NCBI GenBank assembly: GCA_026168455.1
Contig: CM047429.1
Coordinates: 1,415,370-1,479,369 of the forward strand
DNA: 64,000 bases
Direction: 5' to 3'
DNA from: Theocolax elegans
Taxonomy: Eukaryota; Arthropoda; Insecta; Hymenoptera; Cerocephalidae
The notes beneath the pieces are model-generated. The model was given only the letters and a program-made list of their open reading frames with translations. It ran no database searches and was not told the DNA's origin. The translations under genes and the position numbers were made by a program. Below are positions 1 to 13,800 of the stretch, piece by piece (the first letter of the stretch is position 1; the number at the start of each line of letters is the position of its first letter).

Positions 1-1741
1 TACGAAATAAAAAAAAAATTTTCTTCCTGTAGTAGATGTCCAGGTCGGTATTGTTCCCTCCAGGTCATCGGGAAAATATCTACTGTAAAACCTATTGCGT
101 AAATAAAAATTTTTCTTCCTGTAGAAGATGTCTAGGTCCCTACTGTTACCCATAGGTCGACGGGGCATCATCTACTGGAAGGCCTATTACGAAACCAAAA
201 AAAAATTTTTCTTCCTGTCGAAGATGTCTAGGTCCCTACTGTTACCCATAGGTCGACGGGGCATCATCTACTGGAAGGCCTATTACGAAACCAAAAAAAA
301 ATTTATCTTCCTGTAGAAGATGTTTAGGTTCCTTCTGTTGCCCTAGGTCGACGGGGCATCATCTACTGGACGGCCTATTACGAAACCAAAAAAAAAATTT
401 TATTCTTGTAGAAGATGTCGAGGTCGGTAATGTTACCTCCAGGTCATTGAGGCAACATTTAGAGAAAGATTTATTACGAAATAAAAGAAAAAATTTTCTT
501 CCTGTGGTAGGTGTCCACGTCGGTAATGTTCCCTCCAGGTCATCGGGAAAATATCTACTGAAAAACCTATTGCGTAAAAAAAAAATTTTTCTTCCTGTAG
601 AAGATGTCTAGGTCGGTAATGTTACCTCCATGTCATCGGGACAACATTTAGTGAAAGACGTATTACGAAATAAAAAAAAAAATTTTCTTCCTGTAGAAGA
701 TGTCCAGGTCGGTAATGTTCCCTCCAGGTCATCGGGAAAATATCTACTGAAAAACCTATTGCGTAAAAAAAAAATTTTTCTTCCTGTAGAAGATGTCTAG
801 GACGGTAATGTTACCTCCATGTCATCGGGGCAACATTTAGAGAAAGACTTATTACGAAATAAAAGAAAAAATTTTCTTCCTGTAGAAGATGTCCAGGTCG
901 GTAATGTTCCTTTAAGTTCATCGGGGAAATATCTACTGAAAAACCTATTACGTAAAAAAAAAAAATTTTTCTTCCTGCAGAAGATGTCCAGGTCGGCAAT
1001 GTTACCTCCAGGTTATCGGGGCAACATTTAGAGAAAGACATATTAGGAAATAAAAAAAAAATTTTCTTCCTGTAGAAGATGGCCAGGTCGGTAATGTTAC
1101 CTCCAGGTCATCGGGGAAATATCTACTGAAAGACCTATTACAAAAAGCAAAAAATTTTTTTCTTCCTGTAGAAGATGTTTAGGTCCCTACTGTTACCCAT
1201 AGGTCGACGGGGCATCATCTACTGGAAGGCCTATTACGAAACCAAAAAAAAAAAATGTTTTCTTCCTGTAGAAGATGTCTAGGTCCCTACTGTTACCCAT
1301 AGGTCGACGGGGCATTATCTACAGGAAGGCCTCTTACGAAACCAAAAAAAAAATTTTTCTTCCTGTAGAAGATGTTTAGGTCCCTACTGTTACCCATAGA
1401 TCGACGGGGCATCATCTACTGGGGGGCCTATTACGAAACCAAAAAAAACTGTATTTTCCTGTAGAAGATGTTTAGGTTCCTTCTGTTACCCATAGGTCGA
1501 CGGGGCATCATCTACTGGAAGGCTTATTACGAAACCAAAAAAAAAATATTTTTTCTTCCTGTAAAAGATGTCCAGGTCTGTAATGTTACCTCCAGGTCAT
1601 CGAGGCAACATTTAGAGAAAGAGTTATTACGAAATAAAAAAAAAAAATTTTCTTCCTGTAGAAGATGTCCAGGTCGATAATGTTACCTCCAGGTCATCGG
1701 GGAAATATGTACTGAAAGACCTATTACGTAAAAAAAAAAAA

Positions 1742-4700
1742 AATATTTTTTTTTCCTGTAGAAGATGTGTAGGTCCCTACTGTTACCCATAGGTCTACGG
1801 GGCATCATCTACTGGAAGGCCTATTACGAAACCAAAAAAAAAATTTTTCTTCCTGTAGAAGATGTTTAGGTCACTACTGTTACCCATAGATCGACGTGGC
1901 ATCATCTACTGGGGGGGCCTATTACGAAACCAAAAAAAAATTTTTTTTCCTGTAGAAGATGTTTAGGTTCCTCTGTTACCCATAGGTCGACGGGGCATCA
2001 TCTACTGGAAGGCCTATTGCGAAACCAAAAAAAAAAAATTTTCCTTCTTGTAGAAGATGTCGAGGTCGGTAATGTAACCTCCAGGTCATTGGGGCAACAT
2101 TTAGAGAAAGATTTATTACGAAATAAAAGAAAAAATTTTCTTCCTGTAGTAGATATCCAGGTCGGTAATGTTCCCTCCAGGTCATCGGGAAAATATCTAC
2201 TGAAAAACCTAATGCGTAAAAAAAAAAAATTTTTCTTCCTGTAGAAGATGTCTAGGTCTGTAATGTTACCTCCATGTCATCGGGACAACATTTAGAGAAA
2301 GACGTATTACGAAATAAAAAAAAAAAATTTTCTTCCCGTAGAATATGGCCAGGTTCCTACTGTTACCCATAGGTCGACGGGGCATCATCTACTGGAGGGC
2401 CTATTACAAAACCAAAAAAAAATTTTTCTTCCTGTAGAAGATGTTTAGGTCCCTACTGTTACCCATAGGTCGACGGGGCATCATCTACTGGAAGGCCTAT
2501 TACGAAACAAAAAAAAAAATTTTTCTTCCTGTAGAAGATGTTTAGGTCCCTACTGTTACCCATAGATCGACGTGGCATCATCTACTGGGGGGCCTATTAC
2601 GAAACCAAAAAAAAATTTTTTTTCCTGTAGAAGTTGTTTAAGATCCTTCTGTTACCCACATGTGGACGGAGCATCATCTACTGGAGGGCCTATTACGAAA
2701 CCAAAAAAAAAATTTTTCTTCCTGTAGAAGATGTCCAGGTCGGTAATGTTACCTCCAGGTCATCGGGGCAACATTTAGAGAAAGACTTATTACGAAATAA
2801 AAAAAAAAATTTTCTTCCCGTAGAATATGGCAAGGTCGGTAATGTTACCTCCAGGTCATCGGGAAAATATCTACTGAAAAACCTAATGCGTAAAAAAAAA
2901 AAATTTTTCTTCCTGTAGAAGATGTCTAGGTCCCTACTGTTACCCATAGGTCGACGGGGCATCATCTACTGGAGGGCCTATTACGAAACCAAAAAAAAAA
3001 ATTTTTCTTCCTGTAGAAGATGTCTAGGTCTGTAATGTTACCTCCATGTCATCGGGACAACATTTAGAGAAAGACGTATTACGAAATAAAAAAAAAAAAT
3101 TTTCTTCCCGTAGAATATGGCCAGGTTCCTACTGTTACCCATAGGTCGACGGGGCATCATCTACTGGAGGGCCTATTACAAAACCAAAAAAAAAATTTTT
3201 CTTCCTGTAGAAGATGTTTAGGTCCCTACTGTTACCCATAGGTCGACGGGGCATCATCTACTGGAAGGCCTATTACGAAACAAAAAAAAAAATTTTCTTC
3301 CTGTAGAAGATGTTTAGGTCCCTACTGTTACCCATAGATCGACGTGGCATCATCTACTGGGGGGCCTATTACGAAACCAAAAAAAAATTTTTTTTCCTGT
3401 AGAAGTTGTTTAAGATCCTTCTGTTACCCACATGTGGACGGAGCATCATCTACTGGAGGGCCTATTACGAAACCAAAAAAAAAATTTTTCTTCCTGTAGA
3501 AGATGTCCAGGTCGGTAATGTTACCTCCAGGTCATCGGGGCAACATTTAGAGAAAGACTTATTACGAAATAAAAAAAAAAATTTTCTTCCCGTAGAATAT
3601 GGCAAGGTCGGTAATGTTACCTCCAGGTCATCGGGGAAATATCTATTGAAAGACCTGTTACATAAAAAAAAAAAATTTTTTCTTCCTGTAGAAGATGTTT
3701 AGGTCCCTACTGTTACCCATAGGTCGACGGGGCATCATCTACTGGAAGGCCTATTACGAAACCAAAAAAAAAATTTTTCTTCCTGTAGAAGATGTTTAGG
3801 TCCCTACTGTTACCCATAGATCGACGGGGCATCATCTACTGGGGGGCCTATTACGAAACAAAAAAAAAAATTTTTTTTCCTGTAGAAGATGTTTAGGTTC
3901 CTTCTGTTACCCATAGGTCGACGGGGCATCATCTACTGGAAGGCCTATTACGAAACAAAAAAAAAAATTTTTCTTCTTGTAGAAGATGTCGAGGTCGGTA
4001 ATGTTCCCTCCAGGTCATCGGGAAAATATCTACTGAAAAACCTAATGCGTAAAAAAAAAATTTTTCTTCCTGTAGAAGATGTGTAGGTCCCTACTGTTAC
4101 CCATAGGTCGACGGGGCATCATCTACTGGAAGGCCTATTACGAAACCAAAAAAAAAATTTTTTTTCCTGTAGAAGATGTGTAGGTCCCTACTGTTACCCA
4201 TAGGTCTACGGGGCATCATCTACTGGAAGGCCTATTACGAAACCAAAAAAAAAATTTTTCTTCCTGTAGAAGATGTTTAGGTCACTACTGTTACCCATAG
4301 ATCGACGTGGCATCATCTACTGGGGGGGCCTATTACGAAACCAAAAAAAAATTTTTTTTCCTGTAGAAGATGTTTAGGTTCCTCCTGTTACCCATAGGTC
4401 GACGGGGCATCATCTACTGGAAGGCCTATTGCGAAACCAAAAAAAAAAAATTTTCCTTCTTGTAGAAGATGTCGAGGTCGGTAATGTAACCTCCAGGTCA
4501 TTGGGGCAACATTTAGAGAAAGATTTATTACGAAATAAAAGAAAAAATTTTCTTCCTGTAGTAGATATCCAGGTCGGTAATGTTCCCTCCAGGTCATCGG
4601 GAAAATATCTACTGAAAAACCTAATGCGTAAAAAAAAAAATTTTTCTTCCTGTAGAAGATGTCTAGGTCTGTAATGTTACCTCCATGTCATCGGGACAAC

Positions 4701-6090
4701 ATTTAGAGAAAGACGTATTACGAAATAAAAAAAAAAAATTTTCTTCCCGTAGAATATGGCCAGGTTCCTACTGTTACCCATAGGTCGACGGGGCATCATC
4801 TACTGGAGGGCCTATTACAAAACCAAAAAAAAAATTTTTTCTTCCTGTAGAAGATGTTTAGGTCCCTACTGTTACCCATAGGTCGACGGGGCATCATCTA
4901 CTGGAAGGCCTATTACGAAACAAAAAAAAAAATTTTTCTTCCTGTAGAAGATGTTTAGGTCCCTACTGTTACCCATAGATCGACGTGGCATCATCTACTG
5001 GGGGGCCTATTACGAAACCAAAAAAAAATTTTTTTTCCTGTAGAAGTTGTTTAAGATCCTTCTGTTACCCACATGTGGACGGAGCATCATCTACTGGAGG
5101 GCCTATTACGAAACCAAAAAAAAAATTTTTTCTTCCTGTAGAAGATGTCCAGGTCGGTAATGTTACCTCCAGGTCATCGGGGCAACATTTAGAGAAAGAT
5201 TTATTACGAAATAAAAAAAAAAAATTTTCTTCCCGTAGAATATGGCAAGGTCGGTAATGTTACCTCCAGGTCATCGGGAAAATATCTACTGAAAAACCTA
5301 ATGCGTAAAAAAAAAAATTTTTCTTCCTGTAGAAGATGTCTAGGTCCCTACTGTTACCCACATGTCGACGGGGCATCATCTACTGGAGGGCCTATTACGA
5401 AACCAAAAAAAAAATTTTCTTCCTGTAGAAGATGTCTAGGTCTGTAATGTTACCTCCATGTCATCGGGACAACATTTAGAGAAAGACGTATTACGAAATA
5501 AAAAAAAAAATTTTCTTCCCGTAGAATATGGCCAGGTTCCTACTGTTACCCATAGGTCGACGGGGCATCATCTACTGGAGGGCCTATTACAAAACCAAAA
5601 AAAAAATTTTTTCTTCCTGTAGAAGATGTTTAGGTCCCTACTGTTACCCATAGGTCGACGGGGCATCATCTACTGGAAGGCCTATTACGAAACAAAAAAA
5701 AAAATTTTCTTCCTGTAGAAGATGTTTAGGTCCCTACTGTTACCTATAGATCGACGTGGCATCATCTACTGGGGGGCCTATTACGAAACCAAAAAAAAAT
5801 TTTTTTTCCTGTAGAAGTTGTTTAAGATCCTTCTGTTACCCACATGTGGACGGAGCATCATCTACTGGAGGGCCTATTACGAAACCAAAAAAAAAATTTT
5901 TTCTTCCTGTAGAAGATGTCCAGGTCGGTAATGTTACCTCCAGGTCATCGGGGCAACATTTAGAGAAAGACTTATTACGAAATAAAAAAAAAAATTTTTC
6001 TTCCCGTAGAATATGGCAAGGTCGGTAATGTTACCTCCAGGTCATCGGGGAAATATCTACTGAAAGACCTATTACATAAAAAAAAAAAAT
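1742..6090 (+). repeat. HOR pair, offset ~2,411 bp (25 monomers)
   Basis: The monomer order from about 1,742 to 3,680 is repeated from about 4,154 to 6,090. The markers GAATATGGCCAGGTTCC at 2341 and 4752, and again at 3113 and 5524, are each 2,411 bp apart. Inside each copy there is a further tandem duplication of eight monomers, because 2341 to 3113 and 4752 to 5524 are both 772 bp. The copies look almost identical by eye apart from A/T run lengths. Endpoints are approximate. Confidence 0.85.
2718..2813 (+). repeat. Satellite monomer type B (exemplar)
   Basis: This is a 96-bp example. Its diagnostic middle is CCAGGTCGGTAATGTTACC, then AGGTCATCGGGGCAACATTT and AGAGAAAGACTTATTACGAAAT before the A/T run. 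Because 96 is divisible by 3 and the unit lacks stops in one frame, strings of type B give spurious repeated 32-residue open frames. Variants include TGTCGAGG with CATTGGGG (for example 10,441-10,536) and a GACGTATTACG form that follows CCATGTCATCGGGAC. Confidence 0.9.
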
Positions 6091-9000
6091 TTTTTCTTCC
6101 TGTAGAAGATGTTTAGGTCCCTACTGTTACCCATAGGTCGACGGGGCATCATCTACTGTAAGGCCTATTACGAAACCAAAAAAAAAATTTTTCTTCCTGT
6201 AGAAGATGTTTAGGTCCCTACTGTTACCCATAGATCGACGGGGCATCATCTACTGGGGGGCCTATTACGAAACCAAAAAAAAATTTTTTTTCCTGTAGAA
6301 GATGTTTAGGTTCCTTCTGTTACCCATAGGTCGACGGGGCATCATCTACTGGAAGGCCTATTACGAAACAAAAAAAAAAATTTTTCTTCTTGTAGAAGAT
6401 GTCGAGGTCGGTAATGTTCCCTCCAGGTCATCGGGAAAATATCTACTGAAAAACCTAATGCGTAAAAAAAAAAATTTTTCTTCCTGTAGAAGATGTGTAG
6501 GTCCCTACTGTTACCCACATGTCGACGGGGCATCATCTACTGGAAGGCCTATTACGAAACCAAAAAAAAAATTTTTCTTCCTGTAGAAGATGTTTAGGTC
6601 CCTACTGTTACCCATAGATCGACGGGGCATCATCTACTGGAGGGCCTATTACGAAATAAAAAAAAAATTTTCTTCCTGTAGAAGATGTCCAGGTCGATAA
6701 TGTTACCTCCAGGTCATCGGGGAAATATCTACTGAAAGACCTATTACGTAAAAAAAAAAAAAATTTTTTCTTCCTGTAGAAGATGTCTAGGTCCCTACTG
6801 TTACCCATAGGTCGACGGGGCATCATCTACTGGAGGGCCTATTACAAAACCAAAAAAAAAATTTTTTCTTCCTGTAGAAGATGTTTAGGTCCCTACTGTT
6901 ACCCATAGGTCGACGGGGCATCATCTACTGGAAGGCCTATTACGAAACAAAAAAAAAAATTTTTCTTCCTGTAGAAGATGTTTAGGTCCCTACTGTTACC
7001 CATAGATCGACGTGGCATCATCTACTGGGGGGCCTATTACGAAACCAAAAAAAAATTTTTTTTCCTGTAGAAGTTGTTTAAGATCCTTCTGTTACCCACA
7101 TGTGGACGGAGCATCATCTACTGGAGGGCCTATTACGAAACCAAAAAAAAATTTTTTCTTCCTGTAGAAGATGTCCAGGTCGGTAATGTTACCTCCAGGT
7201 CATCGGGGCAACATTTAGAGAAAGACTTATTACGAAATAAAAAAAAAAATTTTCTTCCCGTAGAATATGGCAAGGTCGGTAATGTTACCTCCAGGTCATC
7301 GGGAAAATATCTACTGAAAAACCTAATGCGTAAAAAAAAAAATTTTTCTTCCTGTAGAAGATGTCTAGGTCCCTACTGTTACCCACATGTCGACGGGGCA
7401 TCATCTACTGGAGGGCCTATTACGAAACCAAAAAAAAAATTTTTCTTCCTGTAGAAGATGTCTAGGTCTGTAATGTTACCTCCATGTCATCGGGACAACA
7501 TTTAGAGAAAGACGTATTACGAAATAAAAAAAAAAAATTTTCTTCCCGTAGAATATGGCCAGGTTCCTACTGTTACCCATAGGTCGACGGGGCATCATCT
7601 ACTGGAGGGCCTATTACAAAACCAAAAAAAAAATTTTTTCTTCCTGTAGAAGATGTTTAGGTCCCTACTGTTACCCATAGGTCGACGGGGCATCATCTAC
7701 TGGAAGGCCTATTACGAAACAAAAAAAAAAATTTTCTTCCTGTAGAAGATGTTTAGGTCCCTACTGTTACCTATAGATCGACGTGGCATCATCTACTGGG
7801 GGGCCTATTACGAAACCAAAAAAAAATTTTTTTTCCTGTAGAAGTTGTTTAAGATCCTTCTGTTACCCACATGTGGACGGAGCATCATCTACTGGAGGGC
7901 CTATTACGAAACCAAAAAAAAAATTTTTTCTTCCTGTAGAAGATGTCCAGGTCGGTAATGTTACCTCCAGGTCATCGGGGCAACATTTAGAGAAAGACTT
8001 ATTACGAAATAAAAAAAAAAATTTTTCTTCCCGTAGAATATGGCAAGGTCGGTAATGTTACCTCCAGGTCATCGGGGAAATATCTACTGAAAGACCTATT
8101 ACATAAAAAAAAAAAATTTTTTTCTTCCTGTAGAAGATGTTTAGGTCCCTACTGTTACCCATAGGTCGACGGGGCATCATCTACTGTAAGGCCTATTACG
8201 AAACCAAAAAAAAAATTTTTCTTCCTGTAGAAGGTTTTTAGGTCCCTACTGTTACCCATAGATCGACGGGGCATCATCTACTGGGGGGCCTATTACGAAA
8301 CCAAAAAAAAATGTTTTTTCCTGTAGAAGATGTTTAGGTTCCTTCTGTTACCCATAGGTCGACGGGGCATCATCTACTGGAAGGCCTATTGCGAAACAAA
8401 AAAAAAAATTTTTCTTCTTGTAGAAGATGTCGAGGTCGGTAATGTTCCCTCCAGGTCATCGGGAAAATATCTACTGAAAAACCTAATGCGTAAAAAAAAA
8501 AATTTTTCTTCCTGTAGAAGATGTGTAGGTCCCTACTGTTACCCATATGTCGACGGGGCATCATCTACTGGAAGGCCTATTACGAAACCAAAAAAAAAAT
8601 TTTTCTTCCTGTAGAAGATGTTTAGGTCCCTACTGTTACCCATAGATCGACGGGGCATCATCTACTGGAGGGCCTATTACGAAATAAAAAAAAAAATTTT
8701 CTTCCTGTAGAAGATGTCCAGGTCGATAATGTTACCTCCAGGTCATCGGGTAAATATCTACTGAAAGACCTATTACGTAAAAAAAAAAAAAAATGTTTTC
8801 TTCCTGTAGAAGATGTCTAGGTCCCTACTGTTACCCATAGGTCGACGGGGCATCATCTACTGGAGGGCCTATTACAAAACCAAAAAAAAAATTTTTTCTT
8901 CCTGTAGAAGATGTTTAGGTCCCTACTGTTACCCATAGGTCGACGGGGCATCATCTACTGGAAGGCCTATTACGAAACAAAAAAAAAAATTTTTCTTCCT

Positions 9001-9100
9001 GTAGAAGATGTTTAGGTCCCTACTGTTACCCATAGATCGACGTGGCATCATCTACTGGGGGGCCTATTACGAAACCAAAAAAAAATTTTTTTTCCTGTAG
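5524..9100 (+). repeat. HOR pair, offset ~2,027 bp (21 monomers)
   Basis: The marker GAATATGGCCAGGTTCC occurs at 5524 and 7551, and the string of types after it matches to about 7,080 and 9,100. A further shorter echo follows: the variant GAAGGTTTTTAGGTCC is at 8231 and 9490, 1,259 bp apart (13 monomers). These repeat distances overlap those of neighbouring blocks, so the unit boundaries are a matter of choice. Confidence 0.82.
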
Positions 9101-10631
9101 TAGTTGTTTAAGATCCTTCTGTTACCCATGTGGACGGAGCATCATCTACTGGAGGGCCTATTACGAAACCAAAAAAAAAATTTTTTCTTCCTGTAGAAGA
9201 TGTCCAGGTCGGTAATGTTACCTCCAGGTCATCGGGGCAACATTTAGAGAAAGACTTATTACGAAATAAAAAAAAAAAATTTTTCTTTCCGTAGAATATG
9301 GCAAGGTCGGTAATGTTACCTCCAGGTCATCGGGGAAATATCTACTGAAAGACCTATTACATAAAAAAAAAAAATTTTTTCTTCCTGTAGAAGATGTTTA
9401 GGTCCCTACTGTTACCCATAGGTCGACGGGGCATCATCTACTGGAAGGCCTATTACGAAACCAAAAAAAAAATTTTTCTTCCTGTAGAAGGTTTTTAGGT
9501 CCCTACTGTTACCCATAGATCGACGGGGCATCATCTACTGGGGGGCCTATTACGAAACCAAAAAAAAATGTTTTTTCCTGTAGAAGATGTTTAGGTTCCT
9601 TCTGTTACCCATAGGTCGACGGGGCATCATCTACTGGAAGGCCTATTGCGAAACAAAAAAAAAAATTTTTCTTCTTGTAGAAGATGTCGAGGTCGGTAAT
9701 GTTACCTCCAGGTCATTGGGGCAACATTTAGAGAAAGACTTATTACGAAATAAAAAAAAAAAATTTTCTTCCTGTAGAAGATGTCCAGGTCGGTAATGTT
9801 CCCTCCAGGTCATCGGGGAAATATCTACTGAAAAACCTAATGCGTAAAAAAAAAAATTTTTCTTCCTGTAGAAGATGTCTAGGTCCCTACTGTTACCCAT
9901 ATGTCGACGGGGCATCATCTACTGGAGGGCCTATTACGAAACCAAAAAAAAATTTTTTCTTCCTGTAGAAGATGTCCAGGTCGGTAATGTTACCTCCAGG
10001 TCATCGGGGCAACATTTAGAGAAAGACTTATTACGAAAAAAAAAAAAAATTTTCTTCCTGTAGAAGATGTCCAGGTCGATAATGTTACCTCCAGGTCATC
10101 GGGTAAATATCTACTGAAAGACCTATTACGTAAAAAAAAAAAATGTTTTCTTCCTGTAGAAGATGTCTAGGTCCCTACTGTTACCCATAGGTCGACGGGG
10201 CATCATCTACTGGAAGGCCTATTACGAAACCAAAAAAAAAATTTTTCTTCCTGTAGAAGATGTTTAGGTCCCTACTGTTACCCATAGATCGACGGGGCAT
10301 CATCTACTGGGGGGCCTATTACGAAACCAAAAAAAAATTTTTTTTCCTGTAGAAGATGTTTAGGTTCCTTCTGTTACCCATAGGTCGACGGGGCATCATC
10401 TACTGGAAGGCCTATTGCGAAACCAAAAAAAAAATTTTTCTTCTTGTAGAAGATGTCGAGGTCGGTAATGTTACCTCCAGGTCATTGGGGCAACATTTAG
10501 AGAAAGACTTATTACGAAATAAAAAAAAAAATTTTCTTCCTGTAGAAGATGTCCAGGTCGGTAATGTTACCTCCAGGTCATCGGGGCAACATTTAGAGAA
10601 AGACTTATTACGAAATAAAAAAAAAAATTTT

Positions 10632-10729
10632 CTTCCTGTAGAAGATGTCCAGGTCGATAATGTTACCTCCAGGTCATCGGGGAAATATCTACTGAAAGAC
10701 CTATTACGTAAAAAAAAAAAAAATGTTTT
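10632..10729 (+). repeat. Satellite monomer type D (exemplar)
   Basis: This is a 98-bp example. Its diagnostic features are CAGGTCGATAATGTTACC, GGGGAAATATCTACTG and GAAAGACCTATTACGT, and an A run that ends ATGTTTT in place of a plain oligo-T. A related form has GAATATGGCAAGGTCGG at the start and TTACATAAAA near the end. Types C and D look like sister types by their shared 3' half. Confidence 0.87.
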
Positions 10730-10827
10730 CTTCCTGTAGAAGATGTCTAGGTCCCTACTGTTACCTCCAGGTCATCGGGGAAATATCTACTGAAAGACCT
10801 ATTACGTAAAAAAAAAAAAAATGTTTT
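10730..10827 (+). repeat. Hybrid A/D satellite monomer
   Basis: The first half is type A (GTCTAGGTCCCTACTGTTAC) and the second half is type D (CTCCAGGTCATCGGGG through GACCTATTACGT and the ATGTTTT end). The switch falls in the shared GTTAC core. It directly follows a complete type-D unit. Like-built hybrids, with GACGTCTAGG at their start, appear near 16,294, 19,667, 27,290, 34,071 and 40,849. This is what a crossover or conversion inside a monomer would leave. Confidence 0.85.
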
Positions 10828-13800
10828 CTTCCTGTAGAAGATGTCTAGGTCCCTACTGTTACCCATAGGTCGACGGGGCATCATCTACTGGAAGGCCTAT
10901 TACGAAACCAAAAAAAAAATTTTTCTTCCTGTAGAAGATGTTTAGGTCCCTACTGTTACCCATAGATCGACGTGGCATCATCTACTGGGGGGCCTATTAC
11001 GAAACCAAAAAAAAATTTTTTCTTCCTGTAGAAGATGTCCAGGTCGGTAATGTTACCTCCAGGTCATCGGGGCAACATTTAGAGAAAGACTTATTACGAA
11101 ATAAAAAAAAAAATTTTCTTCCTGTAGAAGATGTCCAGGTCGGTAATGTTCCCTCCAGGTCATCGGGAAAATATCTACTGAAAAACCTAATGCGTAAAAA
11201 AAAAAATTTTTCTTCCTGTAGAAGATGTGTAGGTCCCTACTGTTACCCATATGTCGACGGGGCATCATCTACTGGAGGGCCTATTACGAAACCAAAAAAA
11301 AAATTTTTTCTTCCTGTAGAAGATGTCGAGGTCGGTAATGTTACCTCCAGGTCATCGGGGCAACATTTAGAGAAAGACTTATTACGAAAAAAAAAAAAAA
11401 TTTTCTTCCTGTAGAAGATGTCCAGGTCGATAATGTTACCTCCAGGTCATCGGGGAAATATCTACTGAAAGACCTATTACGTAAAAAAAAAAAAAATGTT
11501 TTCTTCCTGTAGAAGATGTCTAGGTCCCTACTGTTACCCATAGGTCGACGGGGCATCATCTACTGGAGGGCCTATTACGAAACAAAAAAAAAAATTTTCT
11601 TCCTGTAGAAGATGTTTAGGTCCCTACTGTTACCCATAGATCGACGTGGCATCATCTACTGGGGGGCCTATTACGAAACCAAAAAAAAATTTTTTTCCTG
11701 TAGAAGTGTTTAAGATCCTTCTGTACCCACATGTGGACGGAGCATCTCTATGGAGGGCCTATTACGAAACCAAAAAAAAATTTTTTCTTCCTGTAGAAGA
11801 TGTCCAGGTCGGTAATGTTACCTCCAGGTCATCGGGGCAACATTTAGAGAAAGACTTATTACGAAATAAAAAAAAAAAATTTTCTTCCCTAGAATATGGC
11901 AAGGTCGGTAATGTTACCCTCCAGGTCATCGGGGAAAATATCTACTGAAAAACCTAATGCGTAAAAAAAAAATTTTTCTTCCTGTAGAAGATGTCTAGGG
12001 TCCCTCCTGTTACCACATGTCGACGGGGCATCATCTACTGGAGGGCCTAAAAAAAAAAATTTTCTTCCTGTAGAAGATGTCTAGGTCTGTAATGTTACCT
12101 CCATGTCATCGGGACAACATTTAGAGAAGACGTATTACGAAATAAAAAAAAAAATTTTCTTCCCGTAGAATATGGCCAGGTTCCTACTGTTACCCATAGG
12201 TCGACGGGGCATCATCTACTGGAGGGCCTATTACAAAACCAAAAAAAAATTTTTCTTCCTGTAGAAGATGTTTAGGTCCCTACTGTTACCCATAGGTCGA
12301 CGGGGCATCATCTACTGGAAGGCCTATTACGAAACAAAAAAAAAATTTTTCTTCCTGTAGAAGATGTTTAGGTCCCTACTGTTACCTATAGATCGACGTG
12401 GCATCATCTACTGGGGGGCCTATTACGAAACCAAAAAAAAATTTTTTTTCCTGTAGAAGTTGTTTAAGATCCTTCTGTTACCCACATGTGGACGGAGCAT
12501 CATCTACTGGAGGGCCTATTACGAAACCAAAAAAAAATTTTTTCTTCCTGTAGAAGATGTCCAGGTCGGTAATGTTACCTCCAGGTCATCGGGGCAACAT
12601 TTAGAGAAAGACTTATTACGAAATAAAAAAAAAAATTTTTCTTCCCGTAGAATATGGCAAGGTCGGTAATGTTACCTCCAGGTCATCGGGGAAATATCTA
12701 CTGAAAGACCTATTACATAAAAAAAAAAAATTTTTTCTTCCTGTAGAAGATGTTTAGGTCCCTACTGTTACCCATAGGTCGACGGGGCATCATCTACTGG
12801 AAGGCCTATTACGAAACCAAAAAAAAAATTTTTCTTCCTGTAGAAGGTTTTTAGGTCCCTACTGTTACCCATAGATCGACGGGGCATCATCTACTGGGGG
12901 GCCTATTACGAAACCAAAAAAAAATGTTTTTTCCTGTAGAAGTTGTTTAAGATCCTTCTGTTACCCATAGGTCGACGGGGCATCATCTACTGGAAGGCCT
13001 ATTGCGAAACAAAAAAAAAAATTTTTCTTCTTGTAGAAGATGTCGAGGTCGGTAATGTTACCTCCAGGTCATTGGGGCAACATTTAGAGAAAGACTTATT
13101 ACGAAATAAAAAAAAAAAATTTTCTTCCTGTAGAAGATGTCCAGGTCGGTAATGTTCCCTCCAGGTCATCGGGAAAATATCTACTGAAAAACCTAATGCG
13201 TAAAAAAAAAAATTTTTCTTCCTGTAGAAGATGTCTAGGTCCCTACTGTTACCCATATGTCGACGGGGCATCATCTACTGGAGGGCCTATTACGAAACCA
13301 AAAAAAAAATTTTTTCTTCCTGTAGAAGATGTCCAGGTCGGCAATGATACCTCCAGGTCATCGGGGCAACATTTAGAGAAAGACTATTACGAAATAAAAA
13401 AAAAAAATTTTCTTCCTGTAGAAGATGTCCAGGTCGATAATGTTACCTCCAGGTCATCGGGTAAATATCTACTGAAAGACCTATTACGTAAAAAAAAAAA
13501 ATGTTTTCTTCCTGTAGAAGATGTCTAGGTCCCTACTGTTACCCATAGGTCGACGGGGCATCATCTACTGGAAGGCCTATTACGAAACCAAAAAAAAAAT
13601 TTTTCTTCCTGTAGAAGATGTTTAGGTCCCTACTGTTACCCATAGATCGACGGGGCATCATCTACTGGGGGGCCTATTACGAAACCAAAAAAAAATTTTT
13701 TTTCCTGTAGAAGATGTTTAGGTTCCTTCTGTTACCCATAGGTCGACGGGGCATCATCTACTGGAAGGCCTATTGCGAAACCAAAAAAAAAATTTTTCTT

